From Haliscomenobacter sp. (GTDB lineage: Bacteria > Bacteroidota > Bacteroidia > Chitinophagales > Saprospiraceae), in assembly GCA_016707205.1 (NCBI GenBank), contig JADJHZ010000006.1, forward strand, positions 62,001 through 126,000: DNA of 64,000 nt. The letters are read 5' to 3'. Below the pieces are notes generated by a model. It saw only the letters and a program-made list of their open reading frames with translations. It had not been told where the DNA came from and searched no databases. Below are positions 17,874 to 27,263 of this stretch, piece by piece. The stretch's first letter is position 1, and each line of letters opens with the position of its first letter. The translations under genes and the position numbers were made by a program.

Positions 17874-18797
17874 ATGGCGCTCCTCCGGCTGATTCGCTTA
17901 CCCAACCTTCTTATTGTTGCTTTAACCCAGGGGCTGCTTTACTTTCTGGCGCTAATGCCTGCGTACGATGAGAACCAGGTTCGTCCTACCCTGGACCCAT
18001 TGTTTTTGGGTCTGCTTTGCGGGGTCACGCTGCTGCTAACGGCAGGAGGGTACATCATAAACGATATCGAGGATGAGAAAACTGACCTTGCCAACCGTCC
18101 GGACCGCGTGATCGTTGGCAAACGAATTTCCAGGCAGGTAGCCATTTGGCTGTACGCCCTGGCCAGTATTTCCGGCTTCCTGCTGGCTCTGTTTATCGCT
18201 TTTCAGGTCCAAAAAGTCAAGTTGCTATTCCTTTACCCCTTGGCTTTGGGTATTTTGTACTGGTATTCCAAAACAGGCCAGAAGCTGCCGCTTATCGGAA
18301 ACCTGGTCATCTCCCTCTTTTGCGCCGGGGTTGCCGGAATTATCTGGGCGGCGGAATGGCCCGGGCTGCATGCGCTTCGAGCGGCTGCTCCCCAGGCTTA
18401 CCACCAGGTTGGGGCGCTTTTTATCTGGTATTCCATTTTCGCCTTTCTTAGCAACCTGTACCGGGAAATGGTCAAAGACATCGAAGACGCCCACGGCGAC
18501 GGGCTGTCAGGAGCAAAAACCCTGCCGGTTCTTTATGGCCCTCGAATGGCCAAACGCATGGCTATAGCTGTCGGGAGTTTATTCCTGGTTTTCTTGTTGT
18601 TCAGCGGATGGCATCTGCGGGTATCCTTGGGCGCATCCTTTGTTCTCTTTTTGCTCCCTACTTCCTTTCTCCTTCTTGCGGTAAGTTTCCAGCGGTTGTT
18701 GGCTGCCAAGACCCCTAGCGCATTCCGGCAGGTTAGCTTGTTGATCAAGCTGCTGATGGTAACCGGGCTATTATCGCTCCTTTTTGTCCGTTTTTAA
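17874..18797 (+). CDS. UbiA-family prenyltransferase
   Basis: A 307-residue integral membrane protein with about eight or nine hydrophobic helices. The first Asp-rich motif NDIEDEKTDLANRP (NDxxDxxxD) lies near residue 62 and the second, YREMVKDIEDAHGD, near residue 198; both bind the Mg-prenyl diphosphate. In Bacteroidota such genes next to kdsC are often named geranylgeranylglycerol-phosphate geranylgeranyltransferase-like, but the acceptor cannot be read from sequence. Confidence 0.88.
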   Translation: MALLRLIRLPNLLIVALTQGLLYFLALMPAYDENQVRPTLDPLFLGLLCGVTLLLTAGGYIINDIEDEKTDLANRPDRVIVGKRISRQVAIWLYALASISGFLLALFIAFQVQKVKLLFLYPLALGILYWYSKTGQKLPLIGNLVISLFCAGVAGIIWAAEWPGLHALRAAAPQAYHQVGALFIWYSIFAFLSNLYREMVKDIEDAHGDGLSGAKTLPVLYGPRMAKRMAIAVGSLFLVFLLFSGWHLRVSLGASFVLFLLPTSFLLLAVSFQRLLAAKTPSAFRQVSLLIKLLMVTGLLSLLFVRF

Positions 18798-18907
18798 GGA
18801 TCAAATTCCACGCAGGACGCGAAGCAGTTTTGGGCACACTTATATTGAGAATCCCCCGCTTTGGGATCAATAAATCTTTTGCACGGAGCCAAATTCGCCA
18901 ATGCAAA

Positions 18908-18938
18908 TTCTGGGGCTAAGGCTTTTTTTGTATTTTTC
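18908..18938 (+). promoter_or_regulatory. Candidate promoter for the BNR protein gene
   Basis: TTC (18908-18910), 20 nt, then TATTTTTC (18931-18938), close to TTG-N19/20-TAnnTTTG. It implies a leader of about 56 nt and supports the ATG at 19000. The spacer 18798-18999 holds nothing else I recognise. Confidence 0.4.
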
Positions 18939-18999
18939 GGCGCATGGAGTTAACACTTTTCCAATTTGCTTTCAACATCAACCACAAAACCAAGGATTT

Positions 19000-21900
19000 A
19001 TGAAAAAACAAAACCGGATGTCATGGCATCTGCTCTGGATGCCATGCCTTGCCCTTCTTACCTTTTCCGCCCCCTTATTCGGACAAAAAAAGGGAACGAA
19101 AACCTCCCAACCGATAGCTGTTCCTGCAGCTGCGCCCAAGGCCGCCTATGAAGAATCGCTCTACAACTCCCTCCAATGGAGAAGTATTGGGCCCTACCGC
19201 GGAGGTCGGTCTGCCGCAGTCACCGGTGTGCCCGGGAAGCCGAACCTGTATTATTTTGGATCAACCGGGGGAGGCGTATGGCGTACCCGCGACGGAGGCC
19301 AGACCTGGGAGAATATTTCCGACGGGTATTTCGGAGGCTCGGTTGGCGCCGTTGCCGTAGCTGATTCGGACCACAATGTAATCTACGCCGGAGGAGGGGA
19401 AGTCACCGTCCGCGGCAACGTTTCGTATGGCTTCGGCATGTGGAAAACCACCGATGCCGGAAAAACATGGAAACACATGGGGCTCAAAGAATCCAGGCAT
19501 ATTCCCCGAATCCGGATACACCCCCAAAACCCGGATTTGGTATATGCCGCCGTGCTGGGCGACTTATTCAAATCGTCTGAAGAAAGAGGCGTTTATCGCT
19601 CCAAAGACGGCGGAAAAACATGGGAACGCATCCTGTTTGCCAACGCCGATGCCGGCGCCGTCGATTTGGTGATGGATCCTAACAACCCAAGGATTCTTTT
19701 CGCTTCTACGTGGAGAATCCGCCGGACTCCGTATAGCCTGGAAAGCGGGGGCGAAGGATCGGACATCTGGAAGTCTACCGATGGCGGGGATACCTGGACC
19801 AAAATAACCGCCAACAAGGGTATGCCCAAAGCCCCCATCGGAATTGTTGGTCTTGCCGTTTCCCCTGTGAATTCCGAACGGGTCTGGGCCCTCATCGAAG
19901 CCAACGAAGGGGGCGTATACCGCTCCGACGATGGCGGCGCAACCTGGAGAAAACTCAACGAAGACCGCAACCTCCGCCAGCGCGCCTGGTACTATACCCG
20001 CATTTATGCCGATACCAAGGACGAGAACATCGTTTACGTCATGAACGTAAGCTACCACAAGTCGACCGATGGCGGGCGGACCTTCGCCACCTTTAACGCC
20101 CAACACGGCGATCACCACGACTTTTGGGTGGCCCCTGAAGACAACCAGCGCATGATCATTGCTGACGACGGCGGCGCCCAGGTCTCCTTCGATGCTGGAG
20201 AGAACTGGACTACCTATCACAACCAGCCTACCGCCCAGTTCTACCGGGTGATCACCGACAACCACTTCCCCTACCGGATCTATGGCGCTCAGCAGGATAA
20301 CTCCACCGTTCGCATCCTGCACCGCACCGATGGATCTTCCATTGGAGAAAGCGACTGGGAAGAAACCGCAGGAGGGGAAAGCGCCCACCTGGCCGTCGAC
20401 CCCACCAACAACGATGTTGTCTATGGGGGCAGCTACGGCGGATATCTCGAACGCCTGAACCACGACACCAAGCAAAGCCAGAACATCAATGTGTGGCCCG
20501 ACAACCCCATGGGCTATGGAGCGGAGGGAATGAAGTACCGGTTCCAGTGGAACTTCCCGATCTTCTTCTCCCCGCATAATGCAAAGAAACTTTACGCCGC
20601 CTCCAACCATCTTCATGTCACGACCGACGGGGGCCGTTCCTGGGAGTTGATCAGCCCTGATCTGACCCGAAATGATTCCACCAAGCTCGGGCCTTCCGGC
20701 GGTTCTATTACCAAGGACAACACCGGGGTTGAATATTATTGCACCCTTTTTGCCGCCTGCGAATCTCCTTATGAAAAGGATCTTCTCTGGACAGGTTCCG
20801 ACGACGGACTCCTCCATGTAAGCCGCGATGCGGGGAGAAACTGGGCCAACGTCACCCCGGCCGGCATGCCGGAGTGGATGATGTTCAACTCCATCGATCC
20901 GGATCCGTTTACTCCCGGCGGGGCCTATGTGGCCGGTACCCGGTACAAATCGGGCGATTATACCCCTTACCTTTACCGTACCAAAGACTATGGCAAAACC
21001 TGGACCCTGATTACCAGGGGAATCCCTGCCGATCAGTTCACCCGCGTGGTTCGCGCCGATCCCAAGCGAAAAGGGCTATTGTACGCCGGGACAGAAGAGG
21101 GCATGTTTATCTCTTTTGACGACGGGGAGAATTGGCAGCCTTTCCAACTCAACCTTCCCAAAGTGCCTGTGACCGACCTGGCCATCAAAAACGACAACCT
21201 GATCGCGGCTACCCAGGGGCGCAGTTTCTGGCTAATCGACGACCTAACCCCTATCCATCAGCTTTCCGACCAGGTAGCCAAATCGCAAGCCCACCTCTAT
21301 AAGCCCATGCCCAGCTACCGGATGGGCGCCGGATTTGGTTTTGGAAGGCCTTCCAAAACCGAAGGCGCCAACCACCCGGGCGGAGTCATGGTCCATTTCT
21401 ACCTTAAAGAAAAACCAGCGGATTCGGTGGAAGTCAAACTGGAATTTTTCGAGGCCGGCGGCGACCTGATCCGCAGTTATTCAACCAAAGCAAAAGAGAA
21501 CAATACCCGCATGCCGGAACTTAAGAAAGGAGGAAACGTTTTTGTCTGGAACATGCGCTATCCCGATGCCAAAAGCTTTGAAGGCATGATCCTCTGGGCC
21601 GCCAGCATGGCAGGCCCAAGAGCGGTACCGGGCATGTACAAGGTTAAACTTACCGTAGGCGCTCAAAGCCAGGAACAACCCTTCGAGATTCTTATCGACC
21701 CGAGGTCGGAAGCCAGCCTGGAAGAATTGAAGCAGCAATTTCAGTTTGTCCGGGATGTCCAAAGCAAAATCGACGAAACGCATCAGACCATCATCGACAT
21801 TCGGGCCATGCGCCAGCAAATGAACCATTTCAAGAATTTCTGGAAGGACGACCCTGCCATGAAACCCCTGATGGAAAAGGCAGATGAAATCGAGAAAAAA

Positions 21901-22197
21901 ATTGGCAAAATTGAGAATGCGTTGTACCAAACCAAGAACCGGAGCGGGCAGGACCCCCTCAACTTCCCGATCAAGCTGAATAACAAGCTGGCAGGTGTCG
22001 GCTCGGCAGTGAACCAGGGTAACTTTGGACCAACTAAACAAGCTACCCAGGTGAAGGAAGAACTCACCAAGCAAATCGACGAACAATTAAAACAGTATCA
22101 GCAAGTGATCTCCGACGACCTGCCCTCTCTCAATCGCATGGTCAAGGAAAAAGGTATTGACGCCATCCAATTGAAGCAGGAGAAAAAATCCTCCTGA
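19000..22197 (+). CDS. Exported BNR/VPS10-type beta-propeller protein
   Basis: A 1065-residue secreted protein. The start at 19000 begins a signal peptide (APLFGQ cleavage near residue 28). The body is a double beta-propeller of BNR/Asp-box repeats: SxDGGxTW-like boxes recur (TRDGGQTWENIS, SKDGGKTWERIL, SDDGGATWRKL, SFDAGENW, TTDGGRSWELI, SRDAGRNW, SFDDGENWQPF). A C-terminal region of about 300 residues has a beta domain and a long helical segment (QSKIDETHQTI onward). Databases call such proteins sortilin-like or glycosyl hydrolase/exo-sialidase-like. I see no catalytic residues I can defend, so binding or scaffolding is as likely as hydrolysis. A strong terminator follows. Confidence 0.88.
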   Translation: MKKQNRMSWHLLWMPCLALLTFSAPLFGQKKGTKTSQPIAVPAAAPKAAYEESLYNSLQWRSIGPYRGGRSAAVTGVPGKPNLYYFGSTGGGVWRTRDGGQTWENISDGYFGGSVGAVAVADSDHNVIYAGGGEVTVRGNVSYGFGMWKTTDAGKTWKHMGLKESRHIPRIRIHPQNPDLVYAAVLGDLFKSSEERGVYRSKDGGKTWERILFANADAGAVDLVMDPNNPRILFASTWRIRRTPYSLESGGEGSDIWKSTDGGDTWTKITANKGMPKAPIGIVGLAVSPVNSERVWALIEANEGGVYRSDDGGATWRKLNEDRNLRQRAWYYTRIYADTKDENIVYVMNVSYHKSTDGGRTFATFNAQHGDHHDFWVAPEDNQRMIIADDGGAQVSFDAGENWTTYHNQPTAQFYRVITDNHFPYRIYGAQQDNSTVRILHRTDGSSIGESDWEETAGGESAHLAVDPTNNDVVYGGSYGGYLERLNHDTKQSQNINVWPDNPMGYGAEGMKYRFQWNFPIFFSPHNAKKLYAASNHLHVTTDGGRSWELISPDLTRNDSTKLGPSGGSITKDNTGVEYYCTLFAACESPYEKDLLWTGSDDGLLHVSRDAGRNWANVTPAGMPEWMMFNSIDPDPFTPGGAYVAGTRYKSGDYTPYLYRTKDYGKTWTLITRGIPADQFTRVVRADPKRKGLLYAGTEEGMFISFDDGENWQPFQLNLPKVPVTDLAIKNDNLIAATQGRSFWLIDDLTPIHQLSDQVAKSQAHLYKPMPSYRMGAGFGFGRPSKTEGANHPGGVMVHFYLKEKPADSVEVKLEFFEAGGDLIRSYSTKAKENNTRMPELKKGGNVFVWNMRYPDAKSFEGMILWAASMAGPRAVPGMYKVKLTVGAQSQEQPFEILIDPRSEASLEELKQQFQFVRDVQSKIDETHQTIIDIRAMRQQMNHFKNFWKDDPAMKPLMEKADEIEKKIGKIENALYQTKNRSGQDPLNFPIKLNNKLAGVGSAVNQGNFGPTKQATQVKEELTKQIDEQLKQYQQVISDDLPSLNRMVKEKGIDAIQLKQEKKSS

Positions 22198-22218
22198 TCA
22201 CAACAACCATTTTCTTTT

Positions 22219-22264
22219 CGCGATCCTTTCCAAAACCCGCTTGGCGGGTTTGGAAAGGGTCGCG
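22219..22264 (+). terminator. Hairpin terminator after the BNR protein gene
   Basis: Arms CGCGATCCTTTCC... (from 22219) and ...GGAAAGGGTCGCG (to 22264) pair over about 20 bp with one mismatch and one bulge, around a TTGG loop. It begins 21 bp after the stop at 22197. An ATTTCT tail follows. Confidence 0.75.
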
Positions 22265-22328
22265 ATTTCTATCCGGAGCGAAGAACGAACTTCAGATGTA
22301 TTTGCCTATCTTAAACCCATAGACAATA

Positions 22329-22388
22329 AACCGTTAAAAAAATCCCGGTGACGAATTTCAAACGACCCGGTGACTTTTCTAAACGGTT
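22329..22388. promoter_or_regulatory. Repeat-rich region upstream of osmC
   Basis: Two direct copies of CCCGGTGAC (22344-22352 and 22366-22374) are 22 bp apart, two helical turns. They are enclosed by AACCGTT (22329-22335) and AACGGTT (22382-22388). This may be an operator region for osmC, which begins at 22447. Confidence 0.3.
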
Positions 22389-22446
22389 CATCCTCGTCCT
22401 TTTTAGTAAATAGCGTGGATTTTCTCACAACAAATATCCTGTATTT

Positions 22447-22899
22447 ATGGCTGCTTCCCCAACTGCAACGATCACCGAGGTAAAGGTCCGATTGGATAAC
22501 CCAAATGGCTATACTACTACGGTTCAATCCGGCCCGCATCAACTGCTTGCCGATGAACCGGAAGATGACGGAGGCAAAAACCTGGGCATGGCGCCCTACC
22601 AACTCGTAGGCTCCGCCCTCGGATCCTGCACCGCAATGACCCTTCATATGTACGCCCGCCGCAAACAGTGGCCGCTTGAATCCGTCACCGTCCGGCTGGA
22701 GCACCAAAAAAAGCACGTGGAAGATTGCAAGGATTGCGACAACCCTACGGCTCGCCTGGACCACTTCGATTTGTATCTGCACTTGGAAGGCCCGCTTTCG
22801 GAGGAGCAAAAAGCCCGCTTAAAGGAAATTGCATATAAATGCCCCGTGCACAAAACCTTGACCAACAAAAACTTCATCAACGTCCAAATCGAGGAGTAG
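22447..22899 (+). CDS. OsmC-family peroxiredoxin-like protein
   Basis: A 150-residue OsmC/Ohr-fold protein. The two reactive cysteines of the fold are present: GSALGSCTAMTLHMYA (about residue 60) and YKCPVHKTL near the C terminus. OsmC proteins reduce organic hydroperoxides in the cytoplasm using thiols. The KHVEDCKDCDN insertion with two further Cys between them is a feature of one OsmC subfamily. The stop TAG overlaps the first base of a heptamer array. Confidence 0.92.
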   Translation: MAASPTATITEVKVRLDNPNGYTTTVQSGPHQLLADEPEDDGGKNLGMAPYQLVGSALGSCTAMTLHMYARRKQWPLESVTVRLEHQKKHVEDCKDCDNPTARLDHFDLYLHLEGPLSEEQKARLKEIAYKCPVHKTLTNKNFINVQIEE

Positions 22900-23015
22900 T
22901 GGTTAGTGGTTGGTTGTTTTGACTTTGGAAGGGCAAGGAACCAGAAATTTTGCCTGCACTTCACCGTCCAAGGTTTAACCACTAACCACCAACCACCAAC
23001 CACCAACCACGCGCC
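22899..23015. repeat. Heptamer arrays in inverted pair after osmC
   Basis: Left arm: GTGGTTA, GTGGTTG, GTTGTTT (22899-22919) beginning on the last base of the osmC stop. Right arm: TTTAACC, ACTAACC, three ACCAACC and ACGCGCC (22974-23015), all in 7-nt register. GTGGTTAGTGGTT (22899-22911) is exactly complementary to 22977-22989. No T-tract follows. Confidence 0.75.
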
Positions 23016-23062
23016 GCAATCCATTGCTACTTTACCGGTTGTTTATATAAAATATCCGGTAA

Positions 23063-23093
23063 TTTGGCGTTATTACCTTATTGCCTATTTTGG
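23063..23093 (+). promoter_or_regulatory. Promoter of the SprB-repeat gene
   Basis: TTTG (23063-23066), 19 nt, TATTTTGG (23086-23093). Spacing is ideal for the Bacteroidota housekeeping sigma factor and one base differs from TAnnTTTG. The ATG is 36 bp further on. Confidence 0.6.
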
Positions 23094-23129
23094 GTTGTAC
23101 AAAAAACGCGCTAATTAGTCTGTTGCATT

Positions 23130-26100
23130 ATGAAACCGTATGCTACGCATCTTCTTTCGTTCGTTCTTTTTTTCTTTTGGACCAGCCTTCCCCTTTCCGC
23201 TCAGGAAAAAATGGAAGTGAGCCGCGCCAGAGCCATTGACTTTGGCAGTAAAGTCCTGAGTATTTCTGTCGATCAGGAAAACAACAAGTGGGTCAGCACC
23301 GACCAGGGGCTTTTTCAGGTCAAATCACCCGATCTTTCCATTCCGGTGGCTATCCCTGCCGGAAGTAGCGCCCTCTACCAATTTCCGGGCGGTAATGCGG
23401 ATTTTTCCTGGAAAACGGAAGAATTGAACAATGCCTTGGGCCGCATCTTATCGGAATCCAACACCATTACGGCAGCAGCTTACGATTCCAGGAAAAACAT
23501 CCTGTGGATAGGCACTTCCGAATCCGGCGTTTACGAGGTCCAAACCAAACCTGCGTTAAAAGTCCTGGGTAAAGTGAATAACAACGGGCCCAAATCCGGA
23601 GCAGCCAAAACCAATGCGCTGCTCGTCGACGCCCTGGGCAGAACCTGGATCGGCACCGATGCCGGGGTCTTTTATGGAACCTCCGGTAAATGGAAACAGG
23701 AGCAAAAGTACTTCAGCATTCAATCCGTCCTGCAATCGGGCAGCAACATTTGGGTTCTTGGAGATGCACTACTTTGGAAGGTCCCCAACTCCGGCCAATG
23801 GGAACCGGTGGATATTCCCCCTGCGACTACCGAGGGCGACGTAGTGGCCATGACCGCCGATGGGGAAGGCAGGCTTTGGATCGTTTCCGAACTCGTTGCT
23901 CAGTTCGATCCCATTTCCGGCAACGTCAAAACCTACGGTCCTGCGGATTATTACACCACCCAATTCCCTACCTGCGCTGCTGTCGATCTGGACGGGACCA
24001 TCTGGATCGGGAGTCAGGACAAAGGGCTGTACCGGGTGGGGAAACCCTCCGCCTGGGCGGTGAATATTGTCGTTGAAAAAGAAATTTCCTGTAGCAGCGT
24101 CTCCAATGACGCCGCGCTGAAGGCGGTTATCAGCGGAGGGGTCCCTCCGTTTACTTATGTCTGGAACTCCGGGCCCAAAACAGACCAATTGACGGCGCTG
24201 GGCCCGGGCCTCTATTCCCTTACCGTAACCGACAGCAAAGGGCAGCAAAAAACGGCTTCCGTCGCTTTAACCGACCCAAGGGTTCGCTTGACCGTTCAAG
24301 CTACCGGTTCGGAAACATCGGCAAATGCCAAAAATGGCAGCGCATCGGCTACTGTTCAAGGAGGTGCGGCCCCATATTCCTATGCCTGGGACAATGGAGA
24401 GAAAACCTCCAAAGCAGTCCAACTGGCTTCCGGTAGCCGCACCGTAACGGTCACCGACTCCAAAGGCTGTACCGCTGCCGGCGCTGTCGAGATCTCCAGG
24501 GATGACGCGCCTCTGGCAGTTAGTCTGGTTTCTGTTAAAGAGATTTCCTGCGCAGGCAAAGCGGACGGAGGGTTATCGGTTAGCCCTTCAGGAGGGTCGG
24601 CGCCTTTTTCTATTGCCTGGAGCCAGCCTGGCATCCAGGGTATGGAAGCAAAAGACCTCAAACCCGGGCTCTATAGCCTGACGATTACTGATGGAAAAGG
24701 AATAAAAGCAGATACGGCTTTTGTGGTAAAAGAACCTGTGGCCTTAACCGCCACAGCTAAAATCAGTAAACCGGCGAGCATAGGCGGCCGCGACGGGCAA
24801 GCCAGCTTGCAGGCGGCAGGCGGCACGCTCCCTTACCGAATGCAATGGGACAATGGCGAATCGGGGCCGGAGGCCACCCAACTGGCTGCCGGAAAACACT
24901 CCGTTCAAATTACCGATGCCAAGGGATGCCAAACGACGGCCAGCCTGGAAATGCAGGAAAACATCCTGCCTTTGGATGTGTCCATTCGCCTCCTGGACCA
25001 ATTAAAATGTGCAGGCGACAAAACGGCAACCCTGGAAGTGCTCGTCAGCGGAGGTAAGCCTCCGTATTCCTACGACTGGAAAAATGCGGGACTCGCCGGG
25101 GACCGGCCCCGTGGTCTTGGCCCCGGAGAATACAGCCTCACCGTGAAAGACGCTTCCGGAAAACAAGCCAGCGGTAATTTCTTCGTCAAAGCCCCTGAGG
25201 CTTTATCTGCTGTTATTCAGCCAATCGCCCCTGCTTCTACCGGAAATGCAGACGGGCGGGCCGCCGTGGAAGTGCGCGGAGGTACCCCGCAGTATCTGTA
25301 TGCCTGGGATAACCAGGAAAACCAAGCCACAGCCGCAAAGCTAGCTCCTGGGAAAAGAACCGTCACCGTAACCGACGCCAATGGGTGCCAAACAAGCGTA
25401 TCCGTCAACATAACCGAAAATATCCTTCCCCTTTCTGTTGCCATAGGATCAACCCGGCCGATCTCCTGCGCAGGGAAGCCGGAAGGAGCGCTTCAGGCGA
25501 CCATCAGCGGGGGTAAAGGTCCGTTTACCTTGCAATGGAATCAACCCGGCGTAAACGGCGAAAAGCCCGCCAATCTCGCCGCCGGAACCTACCAGCTTAC
25601 CATTACCGACGCTACCGGGAATAAAGCCCAGGCGGCCTATGAACTTAAAGAACCCGCCCCCCTTAAACTGGTCGCTCAAATAGAATCCCCGGCAAGCACC
25701 AATCAAGCCAACGGAAAGGCCAAAGCTTCCGCTTCTGGAGGAACCGGTCCTTATTCCTACCAGTGGGACAATGGGGAAGCCCAATCCGTTAGCCAAAAAT
25801 TAGCCCCTGGTAAACGAACAGTCACCGTAACCGACGCAAACGGATGCCTGACAGTGGCAACCGTCGACATGACAGAAAATATTTTGCCCCTTGCTGCTTC
25901 CATTTCCGAAACCAACGGAATTGCCTGTGCTGGAGAAGCCACCGCATCCCTGGCGGTAGAAGTCAATGGCGGAAAAGGCCCGTTCACCTTCACCTGGAAT
26001 GCAACCCAGGCCAAAGGGCAGAACCCTTCCAGCCTACCCGCCGGGAACTATCAGCTTACCGTGGCGGATATTGCAGGAAATACCGCTGCCGCTTCCTGGA

Positions 26101-27182
26101 GAGTATCCGAGCCCAAGCCGCTCCAGATCAATCTTCTGCTGGAAGCGCCTGCCAGTACCGACCAATCAGACGGCAAAGGCCGGGCAATCCTGGCCGGCGG
26201 AACCCCTCCGGTTCAAATTCAATGGGATAACGGGGAATCCGGAGAATCCGCCCGACAGTTGGCGCCTGGAAAACACCAGGTGACGGCGACCGATTCCAAA
26301 AACTGCAAAACCACTGCCGAAATCGAAGTCGGCGAAACCGTGTTGCCTCTTAGGGCCTTAATCAAAGAAGAACGACCGGTATCCTGCGCAGACGCCAAAG
26401 ATGCCGTTTTGGCCTTGGAAATCCAGGGAGGTAAAAAACCCTACCGGTTCCTATGGCAGCAAGGGAGCGACAATCAGAGCATTCAGGGGCTGGGCGCCGG
26501 AAATTACCGGGCTACCGTCTCCGACGCCATTGGAAGCTCCACCCAGGTAGCCTTTACCCTGGTATCGCCCCCTCCAATGCAACTCCAGGCAGGCAAACAA
26601 ACCGGCGCAGGGAAATCGCCCGACGGCCAAGCCAGTTTCACCGCTACCGGCGGCTCCCCCCCGTATACGTTTCTCTGGGACAATGGGGAAATCTCCCCGG
26701 ATGCAGTGAGGCTTGCTTCCGGAACCCACCAGATTACCGTAACCGATGCAAGAGGGTGTAAATCATCCGCTGAGGTAGTTATTGCCCAGCGGCTGATCTT
26801 CGATCTGGTTTCCGGAAAAATCCAGCCCGGGCAAAGTATCCCCCTGGAACAAGTTCAATTTGAGGTGGATAGTACCAGCTTTAACACGGCATCTGTGCCC
26901 ATGCTCAATGAATTGTTTGAATTCCTGGCTTCCAACCCGGGGGTATCGGTAGAGATCGGCGGGCACACCAGCAGCCTCTGTTCGGATGAATTTTGCGAGA
27001 GGCTTTCCGCTGCCAGGGCCAAATCCGCTGCAGACTATTTGGTACGACGCGGCATGGACCCCTCCCGGGTATCGTCCAAAGGCTACGGCAAGCGTTTCCC
27101 CATCGCAGACAACAACACCCCAGAGGGAAGGCGAAAAAATCAACGGGTAGAATTAAAGATTCTAGCTGTAGGAAACCCTTAA
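23130..27182 (+). CDS. Surface protein: propeller, 12 SprB-type repeats, OmpA C-domain
   Basis: A 1350-residue exported protein with a signal peptide (LPLSAQE cleavage near residue 25). Residues about 30-310 read as a two-component-regulator-type propeller (ILWIGTSESGVYEV, TWIGTDAGVF, IWIGSQDKGLYRV). Residues about 312-1225 are twelve SprB-like beta domains in six alternating A/B pairs. A types start with ISCAG-like Cys motifs; B types have PAST-x-DG, PYxYxWDNGE and VTVTD-x2-GC. The last about 120 residues are an OmpA-like peptidoglycan-binding domain (FEVDSTSF, EIGGHTSS, RLSAARAKSAADYLV, GYGKRFPI, NQRVE). SprB is a gliding adhesin in flavobacteria; here the OmpA end suggests attachment to the wall rather than T9SS release. 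Function as adhesin or envelope sensor is inference. Confidence 0.88.
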   Translation: MKPYATHLLSFVLFFFWTSLPLSAQEKMEVSRARAIDFGSKVLSISVDQENNKWVSTDQGLFQVKSPDLSIPVAIPAGSSALYQFPGGNADFSWKTEELNNALGRILSESNTITAAAYDSRKNILWIGTSESGVYEVQTKPALKVLGKVNNNGPKSGAAKTNALLVDALGRTWIGTDAGVFYGTSGKWKQEQKYFSIQSVLQSGSNIWVLGDALLWKVPNSGQWEPVDIPPATTEGDVVAMTADGEGRLWIVSELVAQFDPISGNVKTYGPADYYTTQFPTCAAVDLDGTIWIGSQDKGLYRVGKPSAWAVNIVVEKEISCSSVSNDAALKAVISGGVPPFTYVWNSGPKTDQLTALGPGLYSLTVTDSKGQQKTASVALTDPRVRLTVQATGSETSANAKNGSASATVQGGAAPYSYAWDNGEKTSKAVQLASGSRTVTVTDSKGCTAAGAVEISRDDAPLAVSLVSVKEISCAGKADGGLSVSPSGGSAPFSIAWSQPGIQGMEAKDLKPGLYSLTITDGKGIKADTAFVVKEPVALTATAKISKPASIGGRDGQASLQAAGGTLPYRMQWDNGESGPEATQLAAGKHSVQITDAKGCQTTASLEMQENILPLDVSIRLLDQLKCAGDKTATLEVLVSGGKPPYSYDWKNAGLAGDRPRGLGPGEYSLTVKDASGKQASGNFFVKAPEALSAVIQPIAPASTGNADGRAAVEVRGGTPQYLYAWDNQENQATAAKLAPGKRTVTVTDANGCQTSVSVNITENILPLSVAIGSTRPISCAGKPEGALQATISGGKGPFTLQWNQPGVNGEKPANLAAGTYQLTITDATGNKAQAAYELKEPAPLKLVAQIESPASTNQANGKAKASASGGTGPYSYQWDNGEAQSVSQKLAPGKRTVTVTDANGCLTVATVDMTENILPLAASISETNGIACAGEATASLAVEVNGGKGPFTFTWNATQAKGQNPSSLPAGNYQLTVADIAGNTAAASWRVSEPKPLQINLLLEAPASTDQSDGKGRAILAGGTPPVQIQWDNGESGESARQLAPGKHQVTATDSKNCKTTAEIEVGETVLPLRALIKEERPVSCADAKDAVLALEIQGGKKPYRFLWQQGSDNQSIQGLGAGNYRATVSDAIGSSTQVAFTLVSPPPMQLQAGKQTGAGKSPDGQASFTATGGSPPYTFLWDNGEISPDAVRLASGTHQITVTDARGCKSSAEVVIAQRLIFDLVSGKIQPGQSIPLEQVQFEVDSTSFNTASVPMLNELFEFLASNPGVSVEIGGHTSSLCSDEFCERLSAARAKSAADYLVRRGMDPSRVSSKGYGKRFPIADNNTPEGRRKNQRVELKILAVGNP
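24070..26775 (+). repeat. Tandem coding repeats of SprB A/B domain pairs
   Basis: The DNA encoding the A-type Cys motif recurs near 24085, 24541, 25001, 25461, 25921 and 26381, a period of about 456-460 bp (about 153 codons per A/B pair). Copies are diverged, which implies old duplications. Unequal recombination between them could change repeat number. Confidence 0.8.
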
Positions 27183-27202
27183 CCTGTTTTTTTTCAGGGA
27201 AG

Positions 27203-27233
27203 TCTTCATTTTCCCCGGTTTCTCCTAAATTTG
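27203..27233 (+). promoter_or_regulatory. Candidate promoter of the zincin gene
   Basis: TAAATTTG (27226-27233) matches TAnnTTTG exactly. A weak TCTTC box lies 18 nt upstream. The ATG at 27264 is 30 bp downstream. Confidence 0.5.
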
Positions 27234-27263
27234 ACCTTTCGCATTGTGGATAAAATATAAAAC

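Noticed and set aside
19564..20817. Minus-strand open frame (417 codons) inside the BNR protein gene
   Set aside because: Gly/Val-rich shadow of a GC-rich repetitive gene; no start context and no family.
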